This document shows positions 44,656-53,392 of a DNA stretch of 64,000 nt, piece after piece (position 1 is the stretch's first letter; each line of letters opens with the position of its first letter). The notes beneath the pieces were generated by a model. The model did no database searches, was not told the DNA's origin, and saw nothing but the letters and a program-made list of their open reading frames with translations. Source of the stretch: Candidatus Thorarchaeota archaeon MP8T_1 (GTDB lineage Archaea; Asgardarchaeota; Thorarchaeia; Thorarchaeales; Thorarchaeaceae); NCBI GenBank assembly GCA_002825465.1, contig PJER01000004.1, positions 1-64,000 on the forward strand, in the 5' to 3' direction. The position numbers and the translations under genes are program-made.

Positions 44656-45573
44656 CTAAACGATAGGAACTTCAACAGGAATCTGTGAAGCTATAGTACC
44701 GCCAGTGAGTTCCTGATAGACTCGAGTCCAGGCAATCCTAACCATAGGCAGGAAGAGGAAGAGCCAGAGAAAGACTGAAACCACCGTCCAGAGGGCAACA
44801 CCCGCTATTGCTGGTATCAGTGGGGAAAACACTGTGATAGGTGGAATGGTTGTGTAGGCCATTGCTAGTCCTACAACAACTACGGGACCGAAGGTAGCGG
44901 CGACTAGAAGCACAATAGCAGTCAAGAGGCCAAAGATCCTGTCGAAATACTTGGTAGCTAATGAATAGGATTCCTTGAATGCGTCTAAGACAGGCTTACC
45001 ACTGACAACTGCTGGGAAGACCGTGGCTGTCAAGCCGGAGGTCAAGTAGACCCACACGAAAGTGAAGATGGTCAATGGAACAGAAGCTGCTGCTGTGATG
45101 GTATAACCCATAGCGTAGGAGGTGAGTCCCCAGGCAATAACAGGAGGGAGTACAACGATGATAGTGAGGAGAGAGCCAGTTCCCATGAATGTGAGGAACT
45201 TGCGCTTGAGATAGGAGAAAGCTGTCTCAGCCTTGGTCTCACCCTTTGTTACGAGGGAATGGGTCATTCCGTAGATAGATCCAGTGACAGTCATAAAGAG
45301 TGCAACTATTGGGATCATAATCAGCACAGCTAGTCCTCCAAGGGCAATTGGATTAGCACTTGCCCATGCAGCCATGGCTGTCATTGAGGCTTCTGTCAGG
45401 GGGGATAGTGCAATAAATGCAATTACTAATACGGGGATTGCAATGAATGCTCCGATTAGGGCTACGACAATCAGTAGACCCAGATTAGCTAGGAAGTAAC
45501 TCAGAGCACTTCCGTAAGCCTGTCTGAGGCTTGTCTTCATGTCGTTGAGGATTGTGTTGAAAGTTGTAGACAT
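44656..45573 (-). CDS. Six-TM membrane protein, paralogue B
   Basis: A 305-residue membrane protein (from MSTTFNTIL). It parallels paralogue A through the N-terminal segment, the EAF/AETAFSYLKRKFLTFMGTG loop and the KYFDRIFGLL loop. Six TM helices. The frame is open 39 codons further upstream, but this would cover the promoter and operators; GGTGTATACA precedes ATG 45573. No activity known. Probably controlled through the TCAAACGTTTGA sites upstream. Confidence 0.7.
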   Translation of the reverse strand: MSTTFNTILNDMKTSLRQAYGSALSYFLANLGLLIVVALIGAFIAIPVLVIAFIALSPLTEASMTAMAAWASANPIALGGLAVLIMIPIVALFMTVTGSIYGMTHSLVTKGETKAETAFSYLKRKFLTFMGTGSLLTIIVVLPPVIAWGLTSYAMGYTITAAASVPLTIFTFVWVYLTSGLTATVFPAVVSGKPVLDAFKESYSLATKYFDRIFGLLTAIVLLVAATFGPVVVVGLAMAYTTIPPITVFSPLIPAIAGVALWTVVSVFLWLFLFLPMVRIAWTRVYQELTGGTIASQIPVEVPIV

Positions 45574-45596
45574 TGTATACACCAGATAATGGTTCG

Positions 45597-45609
45597 TCAA
45601 GACGTTTGA
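45597..45609. promoter_or_regulatory. Imperfect copy of the TCAAACGTTTGA operator
   Basis: TCAAGACGTTTGA, one base longer than the perfect site, with the right half ACGTTTGA intact. Downstream of the expected transcription start of paralogue B. Confidence 0.5.
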
Positions 45610-45620
45610 CATGTTACGTA

Positions 45621-45632
45621 TCAAACGTTTGA
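45621..45632. promoter_or_regulatory. TCAAACGTTTGA operator 1
   Basis: Perfect 12-base palindrome. It lies about 26 bases on the transcript side of the TATA-like element, at the expected start site of paralogue B, where a bound protein would block RNA polymerase. Confidence 0.7.
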
Positions 45633-45657
45633 CACACATCAAACTTAGCGCTAAATG

Positions 45658-45666
45658 CTTATAAAA
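45658..45666 (-). promoter_or_regulatory. TATA-like box of paralogue B
   Basis: TTTTATAAG on the minus strand, with a purine-rich AAAGG just upstream that could act as BRE. It is about 85 bases from ATG 45573 and is framed by the two perfect palindromes. Confidence 0.55.
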
Positions 45667-45686
45667 CCTTTGGTGAACGCCAAACG

Positions 45687-45698
45687 TCAAACGTTTGA
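45687..45698. promoter_or_regulatory. TCAAACGTTTGA operator 2
   Basis: Second perfect 12-base palindrome, on the far side of the TATA-like box. An extra half site CAAACGT begins at 45681, just beside it, and a further half site TCAAACGTAT starts at 45787. Confidence 0.7.
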
Positions 45699-45848
45699 GC
45701 GCTCTGAAGTGTCATCGGGCAGAAATAGCCATTCTATTGCATTAGAGAGCATTAAAATAGAATTAACCATAGTTATATCGAATTTGTCAAACGTATAGAG
45801 TATTTTGTGATTGATACTTATCAAACTATGAAACAGAGATATTCAAGT

Positions 45849-46760
45849 TCACTCATCAGGATAGGCTTCTGTAATCATATCAATGAGTATACGTCGTGTG
45901 ATGCTAGGATAGAACTTGTGGAACATACTGATGATTGCTTTTACACTCTCAATCTTACAATTCCTGCGGAGTTCTCGTGTTACATTGTTGACTTCAACAA
46001 GTCCCTCCACGGAGATGAGGGAATAGAGAACGGGCTCTGAAGCAGATACATATGTCTCCCAATGTGCAAGTGGGTAGGTCTGACTGATAATGTCACGGAT
46101 CTCTTGGAAGTTAGTCTTTCGTTCATCCCAGGATACTCTGGCTAAAAAGGGGATACCTGCATCAGCACCGAGTTCGATGAGTGCTCTGAAGGAGACTGCT
46201 TCACTTTCTTCCAATTGACTCAAAAGTCGACGAACTCTTCGTGCGGTAAGACCACTCTTCTCTGATATCTCAACGACTGAGAGGCGAGGTTCTTCTATGA
46301 GCGGCTTTAGGATTCTAAGATGCATCTTTGTAAGTTCAAAGGGCGGCTTTGTGGATTGGATTATCTGGTGAATCTCTGAATTTTGAATACTCTCAATTCG
46401 TCGTAGATGTGAAGTGAGGTCAAGTAATTCTTCAGAAGTTCGATACTCTCCCACTAGGGCATAGATTCCGTTGGAGTATGATGCTGCAGCAATGACCCCC
46501 CCGTGGGACCCTATCTCATCCATTACTTCAACTTCATCACGTGAGCCATCAGAAGTAAGCAGACCAAGAATACGATGAACTCCAAGCATTTCTGCAGAGA
46601 GAAGAAGAGAATAACCTGAGATCTCACCAGTCTCTTCTAAGTTTAGAACTCGTCGTCGAATTGCATTCGCAGAGATACCATATCGACGTGAGAGTTCTTG
46701 ATAGCTGACCCTGCAATTTTGACCAAGGACAGCTAGAATTTTCTTGTCGAGTTCATCCAT
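45849..46760 (-). CDS. Double-HTH Lrp/AsnC-family regulator
   Basis: A 303-residue protein with two copies of the HTH-plus-effector layout of Lrp/AsnC proteins. HTH 1 (about 1-50): MDELDKKILAVLGQNCRVSY, YGISANAIRRRVLNLE. HTH 2 (about 155-200): ILKPLIEEPRLSVVEISEKSGL. RAM-like strands follow each. GGTGA precedes ATG 46760; the frame opens at GTG 46772. Its stop lies about 60-250 bases from the palindromes that precede paralogue B, making it the first candidate to bind them. That link is inference. Confidence 0.8.
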   Translation of the reverse strand: MDELDKKILAVLGQNCRVSYQELSRRYGISANAIRRRVLNLEETGEISGYSLLLSAEMLGVHRILGLLTSDGSRDEVEVMDEIGSHGGVIAAASYSNGIYALVGEYRTSEELLDLTSHLRRIESIQNSEIHQIIQSTKPPFELTKMHLRILKPLIEEPRLSVVEISEKSGLTARRVRRLLSQLEESEAVSFRALIELGADAGIPFLARVSWDERKTNFQEIRDIISQTYPLAHWETYVSASEPVLYSLISVEGLVEVNNVTRELRRNCKIESVKAIISMFHKFYPSITRRILIDMITEAYPDE

Positions 46761-46844
46761 GTCTGTCACCACGTGTCGAGGTCAAGGTTTCCACTCTATG
46801 ATGCTTGGTTTGGCATAATTTATGCCTTGCTGATTACGTACAGA

Positions 46845-48083
46845 CTAATGTGCGGAAAGTGAAACAATAGAGCGAATATGATTAAGGATTGCTTTTGATG
46901 GTTTTGAGCCAAGAGAATAAAACTTCTTTGTGGATTTGGTTGGTTCTAGAGGAATAACTACTCCTAGATCCTTTTCATATCGTTCAAGAATTTCCGATAT
47001 CTCTGTCATTAATGCTACACGTCCGACCCGACTAGCTTGCAAAATACTAAAACCAAATCCTGTCAACCACATAGGCATGAGATTCACTTTACTCTGGTAA
47101 TGATACAAGACTAGATTCCTCAATTCCTTTTGTCTCTGAGAAACAATCTGTGGAATTAGAACACTACCAGGAGTAGTAGATAATTTGTCAATATCAAAGA
47201 ACAATGTACTTCCGTCCTTGTCAAGCTGCTCACTTAACATAGAAATCAGATTTGTCTGAATCTCGAGTACTCCTTCCTCATAGGATCCAGATGAAGGAAT
47301 GATTTCAATAATATCTGAGATACTCCCATCATAACAAGCCAATTCCGGAATCCCAATATCATTCAGAAATGCCTTCTGGGCTAAGAAATCTTGTTCTGGT
47401 TCGAGAAGAAGTTGAGCGGCTCTCATGTGTTTTTTGACAGATTCCCATCCATGTTTCTCTACATGATTACAATATGATTCGGGATTCAATCGTATAATCT
47501 TTACATCAGGTACTCCTTGTAACCAAGATGGGCGGTCGGTCTGAAATGACATCGCATACAGAACATCGTTTAGATTTGGTGGCGCACTCTCGATTATTGC
47601 TTCAAAGACGGGAACAGGTTTGCGGGCTTTTAGATTGTCAATCACAACCTTCTGGATGCCTTTTAGAAGATTCAGAGGAGCAATATTAATCGTATCTAAT
47701 TGATTTCTATGCAAGTATACATACCGAAGCGATTCGCAACGAACAAGAGGTGTCAGATTGACATCCTTCATTTGATTATAGGAGAGGTCGAGTGTTTCCA
47801 GTTTCTTACAATTAGCCAATGGAGCGAGATCAATATCCTCAATTACATTCTCACTAAGATCTAGATATTTCAATGACTGACAAGCTGAAAGTGGAGAGAG
47901 GTCAACTTTACTTAGGTAGTTGCAGGAAATATCCAGTCTCACAATGTTTTCTAGATTTTTCGCCCAAATTAAATCAGATGAAACATAACGTCCATGACCA
48001 GTGGGCTGTGAGGGGCTACGATAGAATTGTTGTTCATCAGGGTCTTTTACTGTAGTATACCTCGCAAATATGCAACGTGACAT
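46845..48083 (-). CDS. Leucine-rich-repeat protein
   Basis: A 412-residue protein. Residues about 35-150 hold four to five LRRs of 23 residues (LKYLDLSENVIEDIDLAPL, LETLDLSYNQMKDVNLTPL, LRYVYLHRNQLDTINIAPL). The last 250 residues form an alpha/beta region I do not recognise, with PSWLQGVPDVKIIRLNPES and VPIP-like strands. No signal or TM, so an intracellular protein-binding role is likely. ATG 48083 follows GAGG by about ten bases. Stands alone between the regulator and the zinc-ribbon gene. Confidence 0.8.
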   Translation of the reverse strand: MSRCIFARYTTVKDPDEQQFYRSPSQPTGHGRYVSSDLIWAKNLENIVRLDISCNYLSKVDLSPLSACQSLKYLDLSENVIEDIDLAPLANCKKLETLDLSYNQMKDVNLTPLVRCESLRYVYLHRNQLDTINIAPLNLLKGIQKVVIDNLKARKPVPVFEAIIESAPPNLNDVLYAMSFQTDRPSWLQGVPDVKIIRLNPESYCNHVEKHGWESVKKHMRAAQLLLEPEQDFLAQKAFLNDIGIPELACYDGSISDIIEIIPSSGSYEEGVLEIQTNLISMLSEQLDKDGSTLFFDIDKLSTTPGSVLIPQIVSQRQKELRNLVLYHYQSKVNLMPMWLTGFGFSILQASRVGRVALMTEISEILERYEKDLGVVIPLEPTKSTKKFYSLGSKPSKAILNHIRSIVSLSAH

Positions 48084-48253
48084 AGTGTGTGCCTCAATAA
48101 ACTCCTAAGATTCTATGCCTGAGCGAGTTATTAAAGGAACACGAAAAGAGAGCAGAAACTCAAGGATTAGAAGAAAATTGTTCAACTAAGCAGTTGGGAC
48201 AAATCCCAAATTTTTCAATCCGCTTTCAGAATTGTAAGTAGTACAAGATTGTT

Positions 48254-48862
48254 CTAAGACAAATCATTTCCACACTTGCCACAGAATTTCTGGCCTGATG
48301 TGTATGGCTCACCACAATTTTTACAATACCCTGCTGTACCAGCTGAAGTCTGGGAAACGGTTGCAGGTTGCACAGAGGGCGATTTTGCTCCATAACCCAC
48401 CTCGGCTACTGACCTTCGGAGTGGTTGCCATCTCTCTACAATCAGCCCATGAATGCGGTCTCTTGTGTCATTGTCACTGAACTTTAGAGATAAAATCATC
48501 TCAGTTTCAAATCGTGGTATTGCAAGTATTTCTTCACCAGTCAAAGGATTGACTGAATAGGGTTGATGAAGAACAACTTCCAGCATTTTCTTCTTTTCAA
48601 CCTTGAATTCCTTGATGTCTCGATATTCTAGTTTCGGAAATGGATAGATTTTGATATTTGTACTAGCGAGAGATTTCAACAGCCCACCTTTCATTCCACC
48701 CTGAATCTTTGGTTCAATAGACGGTTTGAAAACAAGGCACCCGTTCTCAACAGCAAGTATTCCATCACCATACTTTTGTGTCGCAGTGGAACCTCCAATA
48801 GATGCTTTGACTCTATAAGAGAATTCAGCCACGCATTGAACTGACAATAGACCTAATTCCAT
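48254..48862 (-). CDS. Protein with C-terminal zinc ribbon
   Basis: A 202-residue protein. The N-terminal 150 residues are beta-rich, resembling a PH-like or GRAM-like barrel (LEYRDIKEFKVEKKKMLEVVL, MILSLKFSDNDTRDRIHGLI); this is pattern-based only. A flexible linker (about 150-175) leads to a zinc ribbon YCKNCGEPYTSGQKFCGKCG. Such ribbon-tailed proteins are common in archaea. Function unknown. Confidence 0.7.
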   Translation of the reverse strand: MELGLLSVQCVAEFSYRVKASIGGSTATQKYGDGILAVENGCLVFKPSIEPKIQGGMKGGLLKSLASTNIKIYPFPKLEYRDIKEFKVEKKKMLEVVLHQPYSVNPLTGEEILAIPRFETEMILSLKFSDNDTRDRIHGLIVERWQPLRRSVAEVGYGAKSPSVQPATVSQTSAGTAGYCKNCGEPYTSGQKFCGKCGNDLS

Positions 48863-49003
48863 TTAATCGCTCTCAAAATTCCTTTGGTTATCTATCAGAT
48901 ATATTTAATCATAGAGGGTGCATCATCAAAATGTTGCGTTCTTCTTGTGCTTTTTAATAGAATTTATCCAAGACATTTTGTACATTGAGGTGAGGTGACT
49001 TCT

Positions 49004-49774
49004 GTGAACGAAAATGTGAATATTGAATTAGCTCGAGAATTGCTAAGTGATCCAAAGTACCCACGTACATGTAACTACGATCCCGAATGGATGGTTGAAC
49101 TCGATCTCGGGTGCCCAACCTTTTGGCTATTAGAACGACTTTGTGAAAAGATGGACTTAAGCCCGGGCATGCGTGTACTAGACCTTGGATGTGGAAAAGT
49201 AGGAGGAGCTATATTTCTTGCAAAGGAATTTGATGTGCAGGTATGGGCTGTGGATAGTATGGTAAGTCAAAGTGAAAATTGGGAACGTATTAAGAAATTA
49301 AATCTTGAGTCACAAGTGTTCCCATTAAGAGCCGACGCAAGGGAGCTTCCATTTCCACGGGATTTCTTTGATTCCATCATCTGTGTCAACTCTCTCTTCT
49401 TCTTTGCTTCTGATGACATCTATCTGAAACATCATCTTATCCCACGCGTAAAATTAGGAGGGCAGATAGGAAGTGTAGTACCAGGATTCTATAACGAGTT
49501 CGAGGGAACGCCACCAGAAGATATTCCTGAGCATCTCAAACAATATTGGGCATCCTGTATGTTGTATACATGGCATTCAGTTGAATGGTGGAAACGACAC
49601 TGGCTAAAGACTGAACAAGTCACAGTAGAAGTTGCAGATAATTTTCCAGATAACGAAGGATATCAGACATATCTCAATTGGGAACGAATCATTGGATATC
49701 CACAGAAGATAGCAGAGGATGACAAAGGACAGAATATTACCTTCTCACGCCTGATTGTAAAGCGAACTCTATAA
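49004..49774 (+). CDS. SAM-dependent methyltransferase
   Basis: A 256-residue class I methyltransferase: motif I VLDLGCGKVGGAIFLAKEF, AVDSMVSQSE, then DARELPFPRDFFDSIICVNSLFFF and a long C-terminal part. The frame begins at GTG 48995, inside the GAGGTGAGGTGA ribosome binding site, so GTG 49004 is the start. Substrate unknown; the large insert WASCMLYTWHSVEWWKRHWL suggests a bulky acceptor. Single gene. Confidence 0.8.
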   Translation: MNENVNIELARELLSDPKYPRTCNYDPEWMVELDLGCPTFWLLERLCEKMDLSPGMRVLDLGCGKVGGAIFLAKEFDVQVWAVDSMVSQSENWERIKKLNLESQVFPLRADARELPFPRDFFDSIICVNSLFFFASDDIYLKHHLIPRVKLGGQIGSVVPGFYNEFEGTPPEDIPEHLKQYWASCMLYTWHSVEWWKRHWLKTEQVTVEVADNFPDNEGYQTYLNWERIIGYPQKIAEDDKGQNITFSRLIVKRTL

Positions 49775-49804
49775 TTCGAGAGTTGCAACTGCGAACTGAT
49801 CGTG

Positions 49805-50593
49805 TCAATTTTCATCCAATGGTTGACTAATTACTCTGACGCTTGATTCAAATTCCTTCTTTATCCCAATCCGCTTACTAAAGTTCAGAATGAAATTCTG
49901 TCTACTACCATGAGTCGCTTCAAAGAGTATGATTGCTGGAAGCACCCATAGTGTTACTAAAATTGGCATGATGAATAGAAAGAGGACTGCAGAGTAGTGC
50001 ACTTGGTTACCATATTCTCCAAGAAAATCGAAAGTAAATTGATACAGAGTCAGAATTACACTGATTCCCGCATAACCTTTCAAGAACGCCTCAAACCATC
50101 TACCAACTCCCTCAATATCAGTATGATCATACTTGTCTGTTGTATACAGACCAGAGTCAACTATGATCCATGCTGCAGAAAACAATGCGAAGCTTGGAAT
50201 CTGCAGTATGGCACCTAAATTGAAGAAGAGGAAGATGATGCCATCCCATTGAAGATAATAATTTTGGAACATTGGAAAATTCATAATCATTGGATTGAAT
50301 ATCAAACTAAGTGTGAAGTTCGTACTCATCAATGCTGGAAAGAATCCTTTCCAAGTACTATGAAATTCACTTGTGGTTTCAGTATCTTCGATTGCAAAAA
50401 GACGATTCCGTCCTATGATTTTCTTGTAGACCCAGAGAAACAAGGGAGCTAATCCAAATCCGATTAGTGTTCCAATAATAGCATAGAACGAGTAGGAAAT
50501 TACTACCCAACCTGCATTACTAGTGATCGAAAACATTATTGACAAAGGAATGATTGCAATTATTGCAATTAGCAAAGGTCTTGTATATTTCAT
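49805..50593 (-). CDS. Polytopic membrane protein, five to six TM
   Basis: A 262-residue membrane protein with five to six TM helices, and an amphipathic segment near GRNRLFAIEDTETTSEFHSTW. No transporter signature that I recognise. ATG 50593 has GAGGGGA upstream. It converges with the methyltransferase gene. Function unknown. Confidence 0.65.
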   Translation of the reverse strand: MKYTRPLLIAIIAIIPLSIMFSITSNAGWVVISYSFYAIIGTLIGFGLAPLFLWVYKKIIGRNRLFAIEDTETTSEFHSTWKGFFPALMSTNFTLSLIFNPMIMNFPMFQNYYLQWDGIIFLFFNLGAILQIPSFALFSAAWIIVDSGLYTTDKYDHTDIEGVGRWFEAFLKGYAGISVILTLYQFTFDFLGEYGNQVHYSAVLFLFIMPILVTLWVLPAIILFEATHGSRQNFILNFSKRIGIKKEFESSVRVISQPLDEN

Positions 50594-50752
50594 CTCAGTC
50601 CCCTCTAGGATTACTTCTAACCTTCGTATTGGAAAGGTTCAGTCCTTGCTCCTTATATTTTTGATGAATTCATTGCCTATCTGTGGAATACTTAGAACAC
50701 GTGTTCCAATTCACTAAGATACTCCTATGTCAGACTCGTCTGAAGACATTGT

Positions 50753-52528
50753 CTATAGTAGGGCTTTTAGGTCCTCAAGGAAGTGGTTAGCCTGTTTTGC
50801 TCCTAGTTCCCAGAAATTGGGGTCGGATAGATCAAATCCAAAGGCACTCAGATTTTCTCGTACACTCTTTGTAGCACCTCTTCCTAACAGATCCCTAAAT
50901 CTTTCCTTGAAAGATTCTCCTTCTTGTTTGAAGACCTCATAGAGTGCAAATACAAGCATTTGAGCAAAAGAGTACGGGTAATTGTAGAATCGAAAAGTCG
51001 GTATGAAGTGATGAGGTATACGAGCCCACTCATATTCCATGTAATCTTGCCAATCTATACTATCTCCAAAGACTCTCTGTTTTGCAGCATTCCATAATTC
51101 GCAAGCGATGTCTGCATCAATTATCTTACCTGCCAGAATGGCTTCGTAGACACTCTTTTCAAAGAATGCACGAAGACCAACATAATAGACGGTATAGAAG
51201 AAATTGTTCAATAGACTAGAAAGAATCTCTACCTTCTGTTCTTTTGATTCAGACATCTTGAGAATCTTATCAGTAAGAAGAAGTTCACCGAAGATGGAAC
51301 CCATTTCAGCGAGACAAGAGGATGTTTTCCAATTTATAGGGTGTTGCGCATTACATGTGACATGACCTTGAACTGAATGTCCCAACTCATGGGCGAGAGT
51401 GTAGAGGTCGGTCATTGTTTCATTATATGAGGTGAAAACAAAGGAACTCTTTGCCTTTCCATGTCGTGCACAGAAAGCACCAGATGACTTGCCTTTTCGG
51501 TTGGCAGAATCAATCCGGTTATTTACAAACATATTTTCAACGACGGCACCATACTCAGGCTCATAGGAGGAGAATGCATCAATCACAATCTCTCTAGCCT
51601 CATCCCAACTGAATCGCCAAACGGGATTTTCAGAAGGTGGTGCGATGACATCATTGCCCTCAAGTTTGTCTACTCCTAGAATCTTGCCTTTGACTTCCAG
51701 AAAGTCTCTGAATTTATCAGAAGTATTCTCAATAACTGAAAGAAGGGTATCAACGGCCTCTTCATCTACATCTTGATCCAATAGACTTTGAGTCATTGGA
51801 GATGGATGACCTCTCAGTTTTGCCATAGACACGTGGTCTTCACAGATAGATCTCAGAGCGTGCGCATGAAGCAATTTATCATCAGCATAACTCTTGTAGA
51901 GTACTTCTGTAGCCATGCGTCTTACATTACGGTCAGGGTTCATCCTTAGAGCGCTAAGTTGATTGTATGTAATGGTCTTTGTTTCTCCTTCGAGTTCGAC
52001 TTCAAAGGTCTTTTCTGCAATCCAAGCTGAATGAAGTTGAGAAAAGAGGCGAATTCCGTTTAAATCCTTTTGGAGAATTGTCTTCTCTTCAGCCTCGCTC
52101 AGATGATATTTTGATACCTCATACAATCGTTCAAGATAATGTTTGAAATCAGAAAGACCAGGATCATCAATCAATTCTGGCTGATTTCTCAGAAGTTTTC
52201 CAAGGTTCAGATTAAGAGGTGTCAAGTTCTGTTCAACTTGACTCATCGTCTGACGCGACCATCCATTTAGTTGCACAGTCTCTTTATCCGTGGAGTCTGC
52301 ATTGAATCGGAGAGGACCATAATTTGAAATGTCAAAGAATTCGATTCGAAAACTACTCACCGTTTCAAGCATCTCTTTGATATCTGCAGCAGACATCGAT
52401 TCAATCTTTGACTCATATTTTTTATTGAGTTCCTTCGCACGGTCAATCAGACCATCAAGCATTTCTTTCACTCGATCAACAGATGCGCCATCAACTAGTA
52501 CAGATAAATCCCAAGACCGCTCAGACAT
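50753..52528 (-). CDS. Oligoendopeptidase F-like M3 metallopeptidase
   Basis: A 591-residue zinc peptidase of the PepF/M3 group. The motif HELGHSVQGH (about 385) gives the two zinc His and the catalytic Glu; a third zinc Glu lies in the following helix (CLAEMGSIFGELL). The helical N-terminal half and the length are typical of PepF (about 600). It degrades short cytosolic peptides. No signal peptide. ATG 52528. Divergent from the PHP gene. Confidence 0.95.
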   Translation of the reverse strand: MSERSWDLSVLVDGASVDRVKEMLDGLIDRAKELNKKYESKIESMSAADIKEMLETVSSFRIEFFDISNYGPLRFNADSTDKETVQLNGWSRQTMSQVEQNLTPLNLNLGKLLRNQPELIDDPGLSDFKHYLERLYEVSKYHLSEAEEKTILQKDLNGIRLFSQLHSAWIAEKTFEVELEGETKTITYNQLSALRMNPDRNVRRMATEVLYKSYADDKLLHAHALRSICEDHVSMAKLRGHPSPMTQSLLDQDVDEEAVDTLLSVIENTSDKFRDFLEVKGKILGVDKLEGNDVIAPPSENPVWRFSWDEAREIVIDAFSSYEPEYGAVVENMFVNNRIDSANRKGKSSGAFCARHGKAKSSFVFTSYNETMTDLYTLAHELGHSVQGHVTCNAQHPINWKTSSCLAEMGSIFGELLLTDKILKMSESKEQKVEILSSLLNNFFYTVYYVGLRAFFEKSVYEAILAGKIIDADIACELWNAAKQRVFGDSIDWQDYMEYEWARIPHHFIPTFRFYNYPYSFAQMLVFALYEVFKQEGESFKERFRDLLGRGATKSVRENLSAFGFDLSDPNFWELGAKQANHFLEDLKALL

Positions 52529-52612
52529 GATAAATCCCAGCAGACCTCAGTAAGGTCCTTGTAAAAAAAGTAGTCATTTCAGAACGAATAAAGAGATTCA
52601 GTTAAATTGGCT

Positions 52613-53299
52613 ATGAATTTGAGAAAACTTGCAATGTTTGCTCCACGTTATGACCTTCACATTCATTCCTCATATTCAGATGGACGGGATGGTATCGAAG
52701 ATATAGTTCATAGAGCAGATCAATTGCATCTAGAGATGATAGCAATCACAGACCATTTCTGGCCATCTTTGGGTTCAAGACGAGGGGGAAAAAACACAAT
52801 TGAGAACCGCAGATTTGAAATTAGCAACGCTAGAGCGAATCATCCCAATCTAACCATTCTAGATGGAGCAGAGGTAGATATTCAATCGAATGGGAGCCTT
52901 GCAGAAGTAGCAGGAGGTCTTCAACAGTTCGACATTGTAATCGGTTCTTTCCATTGGCTGTGTGATTCTAGAATTTGGGCAGCAGCGCTAACAAAGGCAC
53001 TTCAAAAACCACAGTTTCACATTCTGGGACATTGGGATGGGTATCTCTCTTCGTACCGTGATGAAGATGGTGAAAAAGTTGCAAGAGCGATTGTTGATAG
53101 CGGAATTGCAATTGAATTGAATGCAAGATATATGCCTGAGCATACCGAATTTCTGGAACTCAGTAGAGACCTCGGATGTGTGTTTACTCTAGGTAGTGAC
53201 TCGCATTCCGTTGAAGCCATTGGCCAATTGGATTATCAAAGAAAATTAGTAGCAGATTTGGAACTTGAATTGGTTAACATAGATGAGTTGATTGTCTGA
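52613..53299 (+). CDS. PHP-domain phosphoesterase (histidinol-phosphatase-like)
   Basis: A 228-residue protein with the PHP metal-binding motifs: DLHIHSSYSDG near 14-24, ITDHFWPSLG, then FDIVIGSFHW, LGHWDGYLS and LGSDSHSVEAIGQ. These supply the trinuclear metal site. The group includes histidinol phosphatase and other phosphoesterases; no his genes are near. TTG 52607 would add two residues; ATG 52613 is taken. Confidence 0.85.
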   Translation: MNLRKLAMFAPRYDLHIHSSYSDGRDGIEDIVHRADQLHLEMIAITDHFWPSLGSRRGGKNTIENRRFEISNARANHPNLTILDGAEVDIQSNGSLAEVAGGLQQFDIVIGSFHWLCDSRIWAAALTKALQKPQFHILGHWDGYLSSYRDEDGEKVARAIVDSGIAIELNARYMPEHTEFLELSRDLGCVFTLGSDSHSVEAIGQLDYQRKLVADLELELVNIDELIV

Positions 53300-53392
53300 A
53301 CCAGACTTAGATAAACTCATTTCCGTTTCTCAAACTGAAAGATAAGAATACTTATTATTCAGAAGCCGCCACTTCGTTGATGAGGGGCAAGA

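Noticed and set aside
45574..45690. N-terminal extension of membrane-protein paralogue B
   Set aside because: It would translate the promoter and operator palindromes; the ATG at 45573 with its ribosome binding site matches paralogue A.
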